DNA from: Nephromyces sp. MM_2019
Taxonomy: Eukaryota > Apicomplexa > Aconoidasida > Nephromycida
Length of the DNA stretch: 45,075 nt
Reading direction: 5' to 3'
Assembly (NCBI GenBank): GCA_015657535.1
Contig: JADHZB010001943.1
Span: 10,306-55,380 of the forward strand
A program made the translations under genes and the position numbers. Position 1 is the stretch's first letter. The number at the start of each line of letters is the position of its first letter. Positions 1 to 12,412 of the stretch are shown here, one piece after another. A model generated the notes under the pieces. It was not told where the DNA came from. It saw only the letters and a list, made by a program, of their open reading frames with translations, and searched no databases.

Positions 1-125
1 AGGGTGTGAGTTATATATGTATACATATATATATATGTTTTAATAAAATTATCAAGTATATAGATATGGATGTGTATTTATGGAAATTATTATATATATA
101 TATGTAATTGTTTAGATAATCTAAC

Positions 126-2338
126 CTTTAATATATGTCCCATAATTTCTTCTGTTGTACCACCCAATTGACACACATATTTATAAAAGTCTTCAATCCA
201 AGCCTTTTTAAGTACATTTCTTAAGATTTCTATATATATAGATATTAATATATATATATATATATATATATAATCCTATAAGGTAGCTAAATAAATACAA
301 TAAGATATATACAGAGGATTGAGTTACAAAGATTTTCGATTAAAAGTACACAATCAAAATGCTTATGTATATATAAGTGTGTATGTGTGTGCTTTATGAA
401 GTAATCAAGTAATCTAAATTACCCATATCTGATTCTTCAAATATATTGGCCACATCTGACATTGAACGACCTTCGGAGTCATTGGATTGTGCACTTTCTA
501 AATATGTATTGAAATATGGGCCTACACACACATATATAAACATATATAGAATCTGTAAATATCAAAATTTATTTACAGCAAAATCTACACACTAATGGTA
601 GATAGTTAAAAATTCACATATATAATGTATACACACACATACAGTATATACACACACATATATATATACACACACACATACCAACAAGCGAGTCGATCAG
701 TAGAATTTTGTAAAGACTTTGATTGGCCCGATTAGCGTTCAGTGCAGCAATTCGAGTTATCTCAGGAAACCAACCAAGGGGGTCAATACGAGCCAACAAT
801 TCCTACACACACATAAATATTATATATACACCTACACACGTTATTTATACAATCATATAGAGTTTATATACACATATTTATGATATGCACACACATGTAC
901 TAAAGACACACACATGCTATATACATGCATATAATACAAAGATTACTACTATATATATATATATAGTAGTAATCATTATAATGTGTGTAAGTGTGTAATT
1001 TTATTTAAAGAATATAAATTTGAATTTACTTCAGGTGGACGATTATTAATTGTGCCTTGAATTAAACCAATTACATTATCAATCATTTTTTCCAATCTAA
1101 AATATATTACACAAACATACACACACATATACACATACATATATATATATAAACTTAATAAAAGTAAAAGTATGCATGAGTTGATTAAATGAACCAATAT
1201 TTATCAATGTGTAGATATGTGTGTGGATCTATGTGTGTAGTGAAGTGTGTATAAATGCGAATTAAAATTTGTGTGTAAATTTTTTGTTAAGGTTATTAAC
1301 TCACATGATGAAATCCATAAATTTCCCTAATTCATCATTTGCTTGTGAGTGCATATATCTAAAAATCATATACACAGTGTATGTTTATATATGTATAAAG
1401 AATATAAATTAATTGAACATCATACACATTGGCAATATGCAAATATATACATGCGCAATATGCACAAAATAAACACAAATATCCACAACATATGCATACA
1501 TGTGTAAAACTTACACACACATACAAAATGTATACATAAAATTGATACACACACACACACACCTAAAATCTGTGGCTAATTTTTCACGGCATTTTGCTGC
1601 GATGGTGGTAACGGCCAATGGCGCTGGTTCGTTTTGAAGGAAATTTCCGTAGTCAGTTTCTTCTAAAGAACTTCTTAAATCTAACAATTTGACACACATA
1701 CACACACAGACACACACGTTATATTTATATATATAATTAAAACATACAATCTTGTTGATTTCACACATGCATATATAGGTGTGATTCACATCAACTGCCC
1801 ACACCCTAAAATAGAATTTACACATACACACATCCGTGCCCGCTTCAAATAGAGTTAAAACATACATTTTACCCCTTATGAATGTACTAAAGACACACAC
1901 GCACACACATCCACACACATACATATATACGCTATAAATACACACTATATATACACGTATATATACACACATATATACACTATAAATACACACTATATAT
2001 ACACACATATATACACATATATACTTACACATATACACACACTTGTACACACATATATACACACACACATATATACACACACACATATATACACACACAC
2101 ATATATACACACACACATATATACACACACACATATATACACACATATACACACACATATACACACACATATACTCACACATATACACACATATATACAC
2201 ACATATATACACACCTTCAAGATTTTCACACATGGCTAATTTACGATAATCTTCAGTTGTTAGAAAGCCAGAACGTAGGCCTCTAATAATTCCCTCTAAG
2301 TAGCCATAATTTATATTGAAAAAGCTCATTTCCGACAT
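126..2338 (-). CDS. VMA6: V-type proton ATPase subunit d (V0), 5' part, seven exons seen
   Basis: Subunit d is the V0 component that sits on the proteolipid ring and couples it to the central stalk of the vacuolar proton pump. Exons on the minus strand: 2338-2215, 1680-1563, 1358-1305, 1096-1030, 802-682, 521-423, 229-126; all phases join without a stop. The joined 229 residues match the family from the first residue: NYGYLEG near the N-terminus, ETDYGNFLQNE, KMIDNVIGLIQGT, LARIDPLG, and FYKYVCQLGGTTEE at the end. The family is about 350 residues, so the C-terminal third lies off the left edge, beyond a repeat-filled intron that begins at 125. Start chosen: first ATG, matching the conserved N-terminus. 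Introns are (GT)n/(TA)n repeats in sense, and the repeats themselves supply several donors (exons 1 and 2 end directly at GTGTGT). Intron 1 is stop-free and a multiple of three in length. Confidence 0.93.
941..974. repeat. 34-bp perfect palindrome in a V-ATPase d intron
   Basis: Two 17-base halves are exact reverse complements: outer arms gattactact and agtagtaatc with alternating AT in the centre. It lies in the intron between the exons at 1096-1030 and 802-682. The outer ten bases of each arm are not simple repeat, so this is more than a (TA)n run. It could extrude as a cruciform or fold as an intronic RNA hairpin. Confidence 0.9.
1681..2214 (-). repeat. Compound (GT)n(TA)n microsatellite filling intron 1 of the V-ATPase d gene
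   Basis: On the plus strand this intron is mainly alternating acacac and atatat blocks, densest at about 2041-2215. Read as sense it is gtgtgt/tatata, giving Tyr-Ile-Cys-Val runs if translated. It is 534 nt long (178 codons) and has no stop codon in the frame of the flanking exons. Confidence 0.85.
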
Positions 2339-5300
2339 TTTGGCAAATGTGTGTATATATATATATATATGTGTGTGTAATTTGTCTGTCTTTTTGTGTG
2401 TGTGTGTGTTAAAAATAGTGAGTACCTATTATAGATATGTATATGAAAAATAAATATGATGTAAAATGTTCAATGAATGTATAAATGTATGTTAGATGTG
2501 TTGAATGTGTGAGTATATATTAGTGTGTGTGTATTGGAAGAGTATATTAGAATTTTAAAGGAAGGATATCTTTTAACATATTTGTGTGTATATTGTGAGT
2601 CTGATGTAAAATGTGGGTGTGTATTATTAAATTATATATTGGTCATAAAAATTGAACAAACATGCGATACTAAAATATAGTTGTCTGAATTTAAATATAT
2701 AGTTGGATGGTGTATTTATTCGTATCTGTGTGTATAAATTTGTATTTATATGTGTTGTTCGATATAGGTGTGTTGGTTGTTTATAGAGTTTAGTAGAAAT
2801 AATTTTTGTATGTAATCTGTTTTACAGATAGGGTGTAAAAAAAAATTTTTTTTGGATGTTCAAACTTAAGAACAGATTGTATAAATATATATATATATAT
2901 GTGTGTGTCTATGTGTTTGTACGTGTGTGTGTGAGTGTTTATGTGTGGGTGGGTGTGTTTGTGTGGGTATTTGTTAATGTTTGTGTTGTATGTAAAATTT
3001 GGGTCAAAAAGCTATCATCAATTGAAATAAATTGTTATCCTGATGTCTAAATAAGCTGGTATATGTGTAGCCATCGGCCTCTCTATGTATATATGTGTTT
3101 ATAGATGTGAGTATGTGTAATGTGTGAGCGTGTGTGTGTGTGTATGTGTGTGTCGGTGGGTTTGTGATGTATGTAATGTATTGTATGAGCATGCTTGTCA
3201 ATGTGCTATTTTAGCATAGGATTGTTTGTGTTTGTCTAATTTTTTGACACAATTTGTTTGTAACTTTGAATATCATATATATATATATATAGTCTGCAAG
3301 TGTAGATTACTTACACACATGTACATGTTTGTCTAGTTTTATGTGCGTGTGTGCTTGTGTTCATGTAGGGGTTTGTGTGGCAGTTATATGTATGTGCATA
3401 CATAATTAGAATGTTGGAAATAGTTAGGCTCAACTAGGTGGCGTTTTGTATAATCTAAAGCTTTTAACAAACGTATGTGTAAAAGTGCTCCAAAATGTTG
3501 GGTTAAATAATGTGTGTGTTAAATAAAGTTAAAGGATTATTTATATATATATACAATATATGTTGAGTGTTTAAAACTTTATATATTATTGATCAGATTT
3601 TATACATAATAAATGTTGGGTGCCTAGAAGTGAAATTATATATTGATCTGTGTACATATACATATTGCCATGTGTGCGTGCATGTATATATCGATATGTG
3701 TTATGTATATATATATGTACTTTTAGTGTGTGTGTGTATACAAGACGTTATTGTGTGTGTGTGTTATATCTTAAGTTATACAGCGTGCTGGTGCTTGTAT
3801 GTGTTATGTTTTAACATTAGATACGGAATGGTTTAGGTTTCGCAAACCTAGAGTGAGTTAGATTACCGAGGTGTTGATTACACATGATTACACGTTTAGT
3901 TTCCCACTCCGGGACAATAAAGAACTTGTTAATCGTTTTAAAAATTTCACTTACTAACAAGGAATTTCTTAAGAATCAAAGTTACATTAGAAGATAAAGT
4001 CTCAGTTTTTGAGAATTTTAGAGTCTAAAATTGATAAAAACGTTGCATATTAGTAATTTTAAAGGTTAATATTGAAAATTAAGGCTTTCGCGTTAATAAT
4101 TCTAAGGCCTCAAATTAGAAAGAAAAATAGATAAAAAAATCCAGTGAAAAAAGGTTTTTTTTCTTCCGAAATTCATTATTTTACATCTTTTTCCAGTGTA
4201 GTATTTTTTTTCGTTTCTTTCTTTTGTATTTTTCGGGTTCGTGTTTGGCGTATTTGAGGGTCAGTTACGTCTGTGTTTAAGGGTTTATATTTTTTATTTA
4301 ATTAAGTTTGAGTTTAGAAATTGTAGGCTGACTAGGTTTGTTCTAACGAGTCTTTTTCTACCTAACAATGATGGGTAACTAGTATGTAGGTTTATTATTG
4401 TGTATGTACACTTTTGACATATGGATTGTAAGGATTTTACAGTGTGTATACATTGTGTTGGTGTGTATGCTTAATATCCCCGCACAAATCAAAAATAATA
4501 AATACACCTTATTTTCACCTAATTGACGTGACATTAAATACATTAACCTAGCTAAACTAGTGAAAACGAATAGGAAACAAATAGTTTACATACACTATAA
4601 TAACCTAAGACTAAATAGACTAATACAGCTAAATTATAGCTTAAGACAAGTCACAAATCAATTAACTGAAATAAATTATGTAAAAATTCAAAATAAATTA
4701 GTAATAAAATGACGAATTTTGACAAATTCTGAAGAACACGAAAGAAAACATGGAAAAGAAAAAGCAGAAATCTGAAAAATCAAAATTCATAAACATCATG
4801 GATGGAAGATCTCCCCAAAAATTTTCCTAAACTTTAGCATATCCAACAAAGTCAAAGTCAATTTATTTTTATGTAAGAGAGAATTAACTTTCTTTATGAA
4901 TTTCATTTATTTTATAACCAATTTTTTTTAAGTTTAGTTTTTGAAAAACAATCCTAAACATTAGCATTCGATTCTCTAGGTTTACTTAATGCGGACATCT
5001 TATCAATTGCAAATATATATAGTTTGGTGAGAAAAGTTGTCCCATACTAATCATACTTTGTCATTTATTATATTTAGTAAAGTGTATTGGATTAACAATT
5101 TAAGTAGATTCCCTGTCGTTAGCTAAAGATATAACAGTACAGATTGTAATTATTATTGTCAATGTGTTAACATCTCTAGGCATTGGTGTATGTGCTTACT
5201 TTGTATTACTATGTATGTGCACATTGTATTGCTTGCTTTGTGGGTGAATACAAGACATACATAAGAGATTGTATAAATACTTGATTTTTTGTGTATATAT

Positions 5301-6096
5301 GTAAATTTATATGTAGGCATGCACATGTATGTGTAAGTTTGATAAAGTCTATATATATTTGAAAACTGCACAAGTATATAAAAAACTAGAAACAATAAAT
5401 TGAGTGTACATTCACTTCAAGCTCGGTGTGTAATTTATTTTCCCTCAAAACTCAATTACACTATTTTCACTTTTACTTTTCTTTACGTCTAAGAGTGGAT
5501 ACTAAGCCACAAAGCCACACAAGTTTACACATAAATAAAACACACTCACACATATATATAACTACATATATGTGTACTCATAATTACACACACATGCACA
5601 CGCATATTTTTTTCAACACCTATAAACACACACACTCGCACAAACTTGTGTATATATATATATATATATATTCATGTACACTTTTATCTCTTTATAATTA
5701 ATAGCTTACACGCACATTCTCTTGTAATCAATTACTAACCACTTTTACGTATATGAATATGATCAAGCTACAGATATATATACATAGGAATACACATATA
5801 CTCGTACATCTTGACATAAGCTGATTTTCACACACACAAGCACATATATATATATATATATATATACATCCTCTCACACTTGTCCAACTAAATGCCACAC
5901 ACACATTAGCTCACACATCCAACACATATACATTTATATATAGCGTAATTTACACACACACAAATAATTATACATAGCTTATTTGCACACACATCTTCAT
6001 ATTAAGCCAAAACATATACCCAAACACATAGATATATATAGTTAGATTTAATTATAAAATTTCCTCTTTGATTTATATACAAAGATATTTAAACAA
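2339..6096. other. Divergent intergenic region, repeat-rich, with polarity switch
   Basis: This separates V-ATPase d (leftward) from GET4 (rightward). From 2340 to about 4490 the plus strand is rich in TG repeats. From about 5500 to 6480 it is rich in CA repeats. Between them, about 3840-5150 is ordinary A/T-rich sequence nearly free of dinucleotide repeats. Open frames here encode only Val/Cys/Tyr or Thr/His/Ile strings from the repeats. No gene, tRNA or transposon was recognised. Confidence 0.7.
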
Positions 6097-6857
6097 ATGT
6101 CAAGCCCAGACTTCCCTCAATTTCATAGACGTTTTAGACGTTTACTAAAAATTGCACACACACAAACTACTTATGAAGCTTACCAGAGCATTAATGGAAT
6201 TATCAAACGGTACACAAACACAAACAATTACATATGCCTTAAAAACACACACGTATAATAACCATTCATGAACACAAGCCATACACTATACAAGCACACG
6301 AACTAGCACACAGACAACACACACACACACATATACAGATACACACGTTCATAAATGCATACCACATAATCAAAACATTGACACACATATACGGACACAC
6401 ACAAAATCAATACACATATATATACAACGCAGAATTACCTAAATATAAAAATATATAACTATAAACACAAATTCAGAAATTTGAACAAATTAACTTTTGA
6501 GGAAATAAATGAATGCTCATTAGAAGCTGCTCAATATTTCGAGGGTATATATATATATATATATATATATGTAAATAGTTATACGGATATAGAAATGTAC
6601 TTATATACGTATATGAGCATAATGTGTGTATATATAATACTCATGTGGGTATATATGAATGTGTATGTAAGTATATATAAATCCGTGTGTGTTTATAACT
6701 AAATAACGTATATAAATATACATATGTATGTGTGTATTATATATTTAAATCAGAAAAAAAGGAGTATACGGAAATGTTAGAAATTTTAAAAAACTTGTTG
6801 TCATTCTATGTAAGCTCTGGTAATCGGTTGAGCGAACAAGTAGTTCATAAAGTAAGT

Positions 6858-6888
<31 letters not shown>

Positions 6889-7232
6889 TATCTTTGGTTA
6901 TACTAATTTATATTTTTACACACATATATATAAACATGTGCGTATCCCCTATATGAATAACCTTGTTTATATTCTGACACACACAAAAAAAATTTTCCAT
7001 ATTTTTTTGATGGGGGATATCCTCAGGTTATTCACATATTTGAAGTTTGTGCAGACAAAAAGTTACCAGACCAAAATTTGAAATATGTGTGTATGTCCAA
7101 AGCTATAAATTTAACAATTTCTGATGAACATCCCTATGGCCATACTCTCCTTCATTTATCTATGGCCCAGTCATATTTATCAGATAAAAAATATGGACAT
7201 TGTCATGTAACTATATACGCATATTTATGTAT

Positions 7233-7272
<40 letters not shown>

Positions 7273-8156
7273 ATTTATACACATATTTGCATAAATGCAC
7301 ACTTGTAAATTCACAGTTATATATATATGCACAATTATATGTACCACTTTGTAGATATATACACACACAGTTTAAATAGATATATATATATATATATATT
7401 GACATCTATATAGATTACACTCTTTGAACATATATGCACATATTTTTTTATTTATAACATTATATATATATATATATAAACATATATATAAATGTGTGTG
7501 CATATCCAACATGCTTCTGTTTGTATATCTAATAAAATTGTGTGTGTATATTTAATTAAGATGTGTGTGTGTATGTGTATTAAATGGATTATTATATATT
7601 TCTAGAGTCACCTCGTACTATGTGATCTAGTCAAAGAACTTGTTATATTAGTGAGTTTTAAATTATCGATAATAGGTGTAACTAAAATACTTACTTAATT
7701 CGATTTATTTTTATCTTACATACAACTTCAAAAATATATAATTAATTCTTATTAAATATATATTAAATAATAATTTTATGCATCTATGATAAACTTAGGC
7801 AAACTTATTATTTATTTAGATGGACGTTTATATTTATATTAATTAGCTTATGTGTGTATTTACAAAATATATACATACATGCACCTAAATATATAAGTGT
7901 AGCTTATCTAATTATCTACATGTGTGTATCTAAATATCTATATGTGTATTTGTATCTTAACCTAACTATATACATGTGTGTGTATATATAATTATATATA
8001 TGTGTAGGTATTGAAATGGCAAACAAAAGTATATCCAAGTGAAAAACATTTATTGGTTTTACGTACGGTATTGATTTTATTGGCATTGGGTAAAACTCGG
8101 ATAAGTTTAAATTTTTTGAAAGGTTTGACTTACGATTATCAATCAGAGGAGGTATA

Positions 8157-8188
<32 letters not shown>

Positions 8189-8733
8189 TACATACATATA
8201 TACATACACATAGACACATACACACTTACTTATATATTTATATAATTATATCATCTAATTATCTAAATCATTTATTTAATTGAATTCATCAGCATATCTT
8301 ATTATATTCCCTCCCCCTACCCTACAAATATACATATATATATATATATACTTCTATATATATATATGTGTGTATGTGTGTTTGTATGTAGCTACCTCCC
8401 CCTATACAATTAGCCTATTTAAATATATATGTGTGTACGTGTGTTTGTATATAGCTAGCTCCCCCTATACAATTAGCCTATTTAAATATATATGTGTGTA
8501 CGTGTGTTTGTATAAAGCTACCTCCCCCTATACAATTAGCCTATCTAATTAGCCAGGCATGTTTTCATAGAAACGTCGAATTCTACGACAAAATTTTGGC
8601 GAAATATCAAATTTTAATAAAACGCGACAGCGATTTTAAAAATTTAATCTCGACGATCGACGAAAAAATCATGGGCCGTAAATCTATGAATGATAATTTA
8701 CTATCTTCCCTGACCTCTTTTATTAGTTCCTAA
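6097..8733 (+). CDS. GET4: GET4/TRC35 homologue, tail-anchored protein targeting factor
   Basis: GET4 is the cytosolic alpha-solenoid scaffold that bridges the tail-anchored-protein chaperone (Sgt2/BAG6 side) to the GET3 ATPase. Exons: 6097-6209, 6477-6544, 6754-6851, 7027-7206, 7606-7650, 8008-8151, 8518-8733. They join cleanly into 287 residues; animal GET4 is about 330. Recognisable segments: an N-terminal QFHRRFRRLLKIAHTQTTYEAYQ helix pair, LSFYVSSGNRLSEQVVH, the HPYGHTLLHLSMAQSYL stretch, VLILLALGKTRISLNFL, and a C-terminus with YDKILAKYQILIKRDSDFKN and a final LLSSLTSFISS, like the LLGNLLTSLMG end of animal GET4. The start is the first ATG that opens the conserved helix. The last exon's acceptor region is triplicated in tandem (8362-8547); only the third copy leads into the long last exon. 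Introns are TA/TG-rich, except intron 1, which is CA-rich. Confidence 0.88.
8362..8547 (+). repeat. 63-bp tandem repeat (about 3 copies) carrying a splice acceptor and exon start
   Basis: The unit is a T/G-rich stretch (tatatgtgtgtacgtgtg) followed by an AG and then ct(a)cctccccctatacaattagcctat. The C-rich exon starts fall at 8392, 8455 and 8518, exactly 63 bases apart, and each follows an AG (gtag, atag, aaag). Copies 1 and 2 run into tttaaatatatatgtg, whereas copy 3 continues into the real GET4 exon. Each unit therefore duplicates the polypyrimidine-poor intron end plus about 29 coding bases. Confidence 0.92.
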
Positions 8734-10240
8734 ATTACACACATATATATATATATACTATCGATTCCTAAATTATATATATAGGGTCCCTAAATTTCAT
8801 ATATATATAATTATATATATGACACATACACAATAATACCCACAAAAATAACCTAAAAATATATACACACCTATATATAAAACTATACACTCTTTTACAA
8901 ACATAATCACATGCATGAATATTCAATACACACATGTTATTTGTATATATACACATATATATGTGTGTATATTCAATATGTGAATATTTTTGTGTATGCA
9001 TAAATATGCGTGTATATATCTTTCAATATTTAGGATGATGGGTAATTGGTTATACACATATTTTAAATAAATAAAACAACTTCAATAATATGTAAATTTA
9101 TAAATTTGTTTGTTAGCTATTCAACAACAAGCACACATACAAATAATATTTTAAATATTTAAATTTTAATTATTTTATATAATTTGAGATTATATTTTTA
9201 TATATTTAAATTATGTGTAAATTTATGTTTTTTTATGTGTGCGTGTACACTTGTGCTCATTGAGTTACTTGATTTATCTTTGTGTGTGCGTGTGTGTGTG
9301 TATGTGTGTGTGTATATTTATATGTGATGTGTTTGCATGCATGTGTGTGTCAGTGTGTATGTGTGTTTGTATGTGTGTGTATGTTAAATACACTTTGTAA
9401 GAAAAAGGTTACAATCATCTTAATGCATTTGAAATATAGAATTTGCATGAGGAATGTGTATAAAAAAAATGAAACTAAATAAATAATAAATTATGAATTT
9501 GCATGTGTTTTAAAAATTATTTTGTTTATATAAGTTAGTTATCCAAAATCACACATTACATATACCTTTTCTGATTTTTAAGCATCAAACTACAAGTTAT
9601 ATTTATATACGTTTTCTTGAGTAGCACATTCTTATGTACATAGATCACATAAACAGACACACACATTGCAATGATATCTATAATTTTGAAGCACACATAC
9701 ATAATATCTCAAAACCTATGCACACACACTACTCTCCAATCTATCACACTTATACACACATATCCATCATAATATAAAACCTCACAAGCAATCACATTAC
9801 TCATAACTCTTCACGCATATACACAACAACACCCACACAGTAATAGATAAACAAATTCTTATAGTAACCTATCAGACCTACCACACACACACATTGATTT
9901 TTAAATATACATAATTACACACAACCACACAAATCGAATTGTTACTTAGCTATTCTATCCCATATATATATCTCTCACACCTGATTATATTTTATATAAT
10001 AACGTCTAACTCAACTCAACACACACTCTCACTTTTTATATTGCCCCCCTGAAGGCAAACAACACCAAATTACTAGATACACATACAAATAAGTCTCAAA
10101 ACATACACACTGATTTATTTACATACCCACAAACATAAAAACAATTATATACATATATATGTCTATTCTCATAGACACATATATCTATAGATAAATATCA
10201 ACACATACATACACATAATTCACTCCGGCCTTTAGGGACA
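8734..10240. other. Intergenic, GET4 to J-domain gene
   Basis: Mixed repeats. TG-rich from about 8940 to 9400, then CA-rich from about 9540 onwards. The TG-to-CA change lies near 9500, about 770 bases past the GET4 stop. No coding signal apart from repeat-encoded strings. Confidence 0.65.
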
Positions 10241-12412
10241 ATGTCCCCAAAATCTTCGGCTTTGTTATATAACTCTTTAACAGAGCCAAAGATATATAGA
10301 AGTTTAAAGCAATACACATATTTAAGCTCTAAACGCACACATGTGAAACATGAGTTGCACACACATATACAGCCACTACATCACAACACTATATGCCAAC
10401 AATTTTATACAAACAAGCACACACTTAAGAATCCTATTTCAACGATCTATTCGACACATCATCCACACACATACATACATATACGCACTGTCACATACAC
10501 AGCAATACACACACATCCATATAAACACATTTACACACACTCACACCTACCCACAAACAAAAACTGGCCATACATACGTTGTTTTACAACTTCTACACAC
10601 ACTGAAAACCAACAAAACACTGATGAATTTATAAGGCAGTTAAAAAATAATAAATCAGACCAACCAACATTTTATGATATCTTAGAAGTTAAGCGACATG
10701 ATGATTTTACTACTATTAAAGCGGTATATACACACACACATTTATATATATACAAAAATACGTTTATATAATTACTTACACACACATCTATAAACAGACC
10801 CTCATGCACACATAATCATACACTCATATTTATATATTTATATATATGTATAACACTTTTTTATAAGATATAATTCCTTTGGACGTTTGCAAAACGTTCT
10901 TAATTAATTTATAAAACATGTGTACATGTGTAAATACACATGCATGTGAATGTGTGTAAATATATATGCATGTATGTAGAGTGTATATATATATGTGTCT
11001 CTATGTGCCTAACAGTATATATCTGTATGCTTAATCTACATTTGTGCGTGTATGAGTGTGTATCTATATATTTTTATGTGTTTTTATGTGTAATTTAGTC
11101 ATATTTAAGGCTTGTGAAAATTCACCACCCCGATCAATCAACCGATCGAAATTCGTCTGAAAAATTTCAACAAATTCAAGAGGCCTACTCGATCCTTAGT
11201 TCACCTTGGAAGCGACCTCTATATGACCAAAATCTTAGTTTTGGGTAATATTGTTTGTGTGTATATGCGTTTGTATATGCATGTGTGTGTGTGCGTGTAT
11301 GTGTAAAAGATTGTTTGGATACTTTTGCATAGATTCCAAGATATATATATTTATATAAGTGCTTCTGTATTACATTTTAAGAAATTTGTATATGATATAG
11401 CTTATATACTTATATTTTGGATATTTAAAGGTATTTTTATTTGTATATATTTTAAGTTATTTCAAGGTGTAATCAAAATATTTGCATAATATATATAAAT
11501 AAATAATACAATAAAACCTAATATAATATCAGGGGATTTTTATGCATATATGTTTGTACCCTTACTATTACAAATACACCCCATTTACACATAAATAAAA
11601 TACACCTATTCAACCCCGTTCCCCTTGCCTATTTGTATGTGTGTGTGTAGAAAACAAACATTTGGTACATCTGTAGCTGATTGGAATGAACGTTGGGAGA
11701 GTGAGACAGAGGAAGAGAGAGAAGCAAGGAGAGAGAGATATCGTCGATACGCAAAAGGTGTACGTACAGATTTCCCAACAGGCCAATATTTAACACCTAT
11801 TTATTTATTACCAATTGTTTCATTTTTTATAATTATTTTAATTGTTTTGATTTCAACTGCACCTAATAAAACAATTCAAGAAGATTTAGATACACATTTT
11901 GATGATGAAGAAAATGATATATATTATAAAGATATACCTATTGTGCGTGCCTACCATAATCCCCTATCAAATAAATGGGAGAGAATAACCGATGGATATG
12001 AACCACCTACACCTCAACAGCTTTTTAATTACTACAAATGCACACAAAAAATCAAGCCAGACCAACACTATGAGATGCCTATCAATAATCTAACCATAGC
12101 TAATGTGTGTAAGGGGGGGGAGGTACTTATGCGTGTGTGAGTGGTGTGGAGGTGCTTATGTATATGTTTGTGTGTGGGAGAAGGAGGAATACTTTGTTTA
12201 TGTATGTGGTTTTGAATCTCTGTGTATGTATGTGGGTGTGTTGATTTCTAAATATATGTTTATAAATGGATGTAGATGAATATAGGTGTATAGCTCCCTT
12301 TTTTAACATATGTTTCCTATGTGCTAATAATGTTTATTAGATGCCAAGAACACAGACTATTCACCCAACATTAGTGTATGACTCATCATCTGGAGATTTG
12401 AAGAAATTTTAA
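10241..12412 (+). CDS. J-domain protein with one predicted membrane segment
   Basis: A J-domain cochaperone that would stimulate an Hsp70 at a membrane. Exons: 10241-10723, 11099-11244, 11651-12104, 12341-12412; about 384 residues. The J domain is at about 143-205: TFYDILEVKRHDDFTTIKA, then LRLVKIHHPDQ with the HPD triad at 171-173, then EKFQQIQEAYSIL and a PLYD end. A charged Glu/Arg stretch (about 223-245) precedes a hydrophobic segment at about 257-278 (YLTPIYLLPIVSFFIIILIVL), followed by an acidic C-terminal part. Residues about 35-125 are a Thr/His/Ile/Tyr-rich tract encoded by CA-repeat DNA. They end in RCFTTSTH, which looks like a mitochondrial presequence, so an undetected intron or a later effective start is possible. 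The last donor is ambiguous: the phase-0 GTGTGT gives a C-terminus VYDSSSGDLKKF, while a GTAAGG four bases later changes frame. Exact organelle and Hsp70 partner unknown. Confidence 0.8.

Noticed and set aside
2041..2215. CRISPR-like regular repeats
   Set aside because: The regularity comes from alternating (AC)n and (AT)n microsatellite blocks with no unique spacers, and the DNA is eukaryotic.
2856..3836. Open frames encoding Val/Cys/Tyr-rich or Thr/His/Ile-rich peptides in the first 17 kb and at 32.6-33.0 kb
   Set aside because: They are direct translations of (TG)n, (CA)n and (TA)n repeats, are open on several frames at once, and have no family resemblance or consistent splicing.
5426..5701. 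CA-repeat open frame upstream of GET4
   Set aside because: Its His/Thr/Tyr content is repeat-derived, and no splice path joins it to the GET4 frame.
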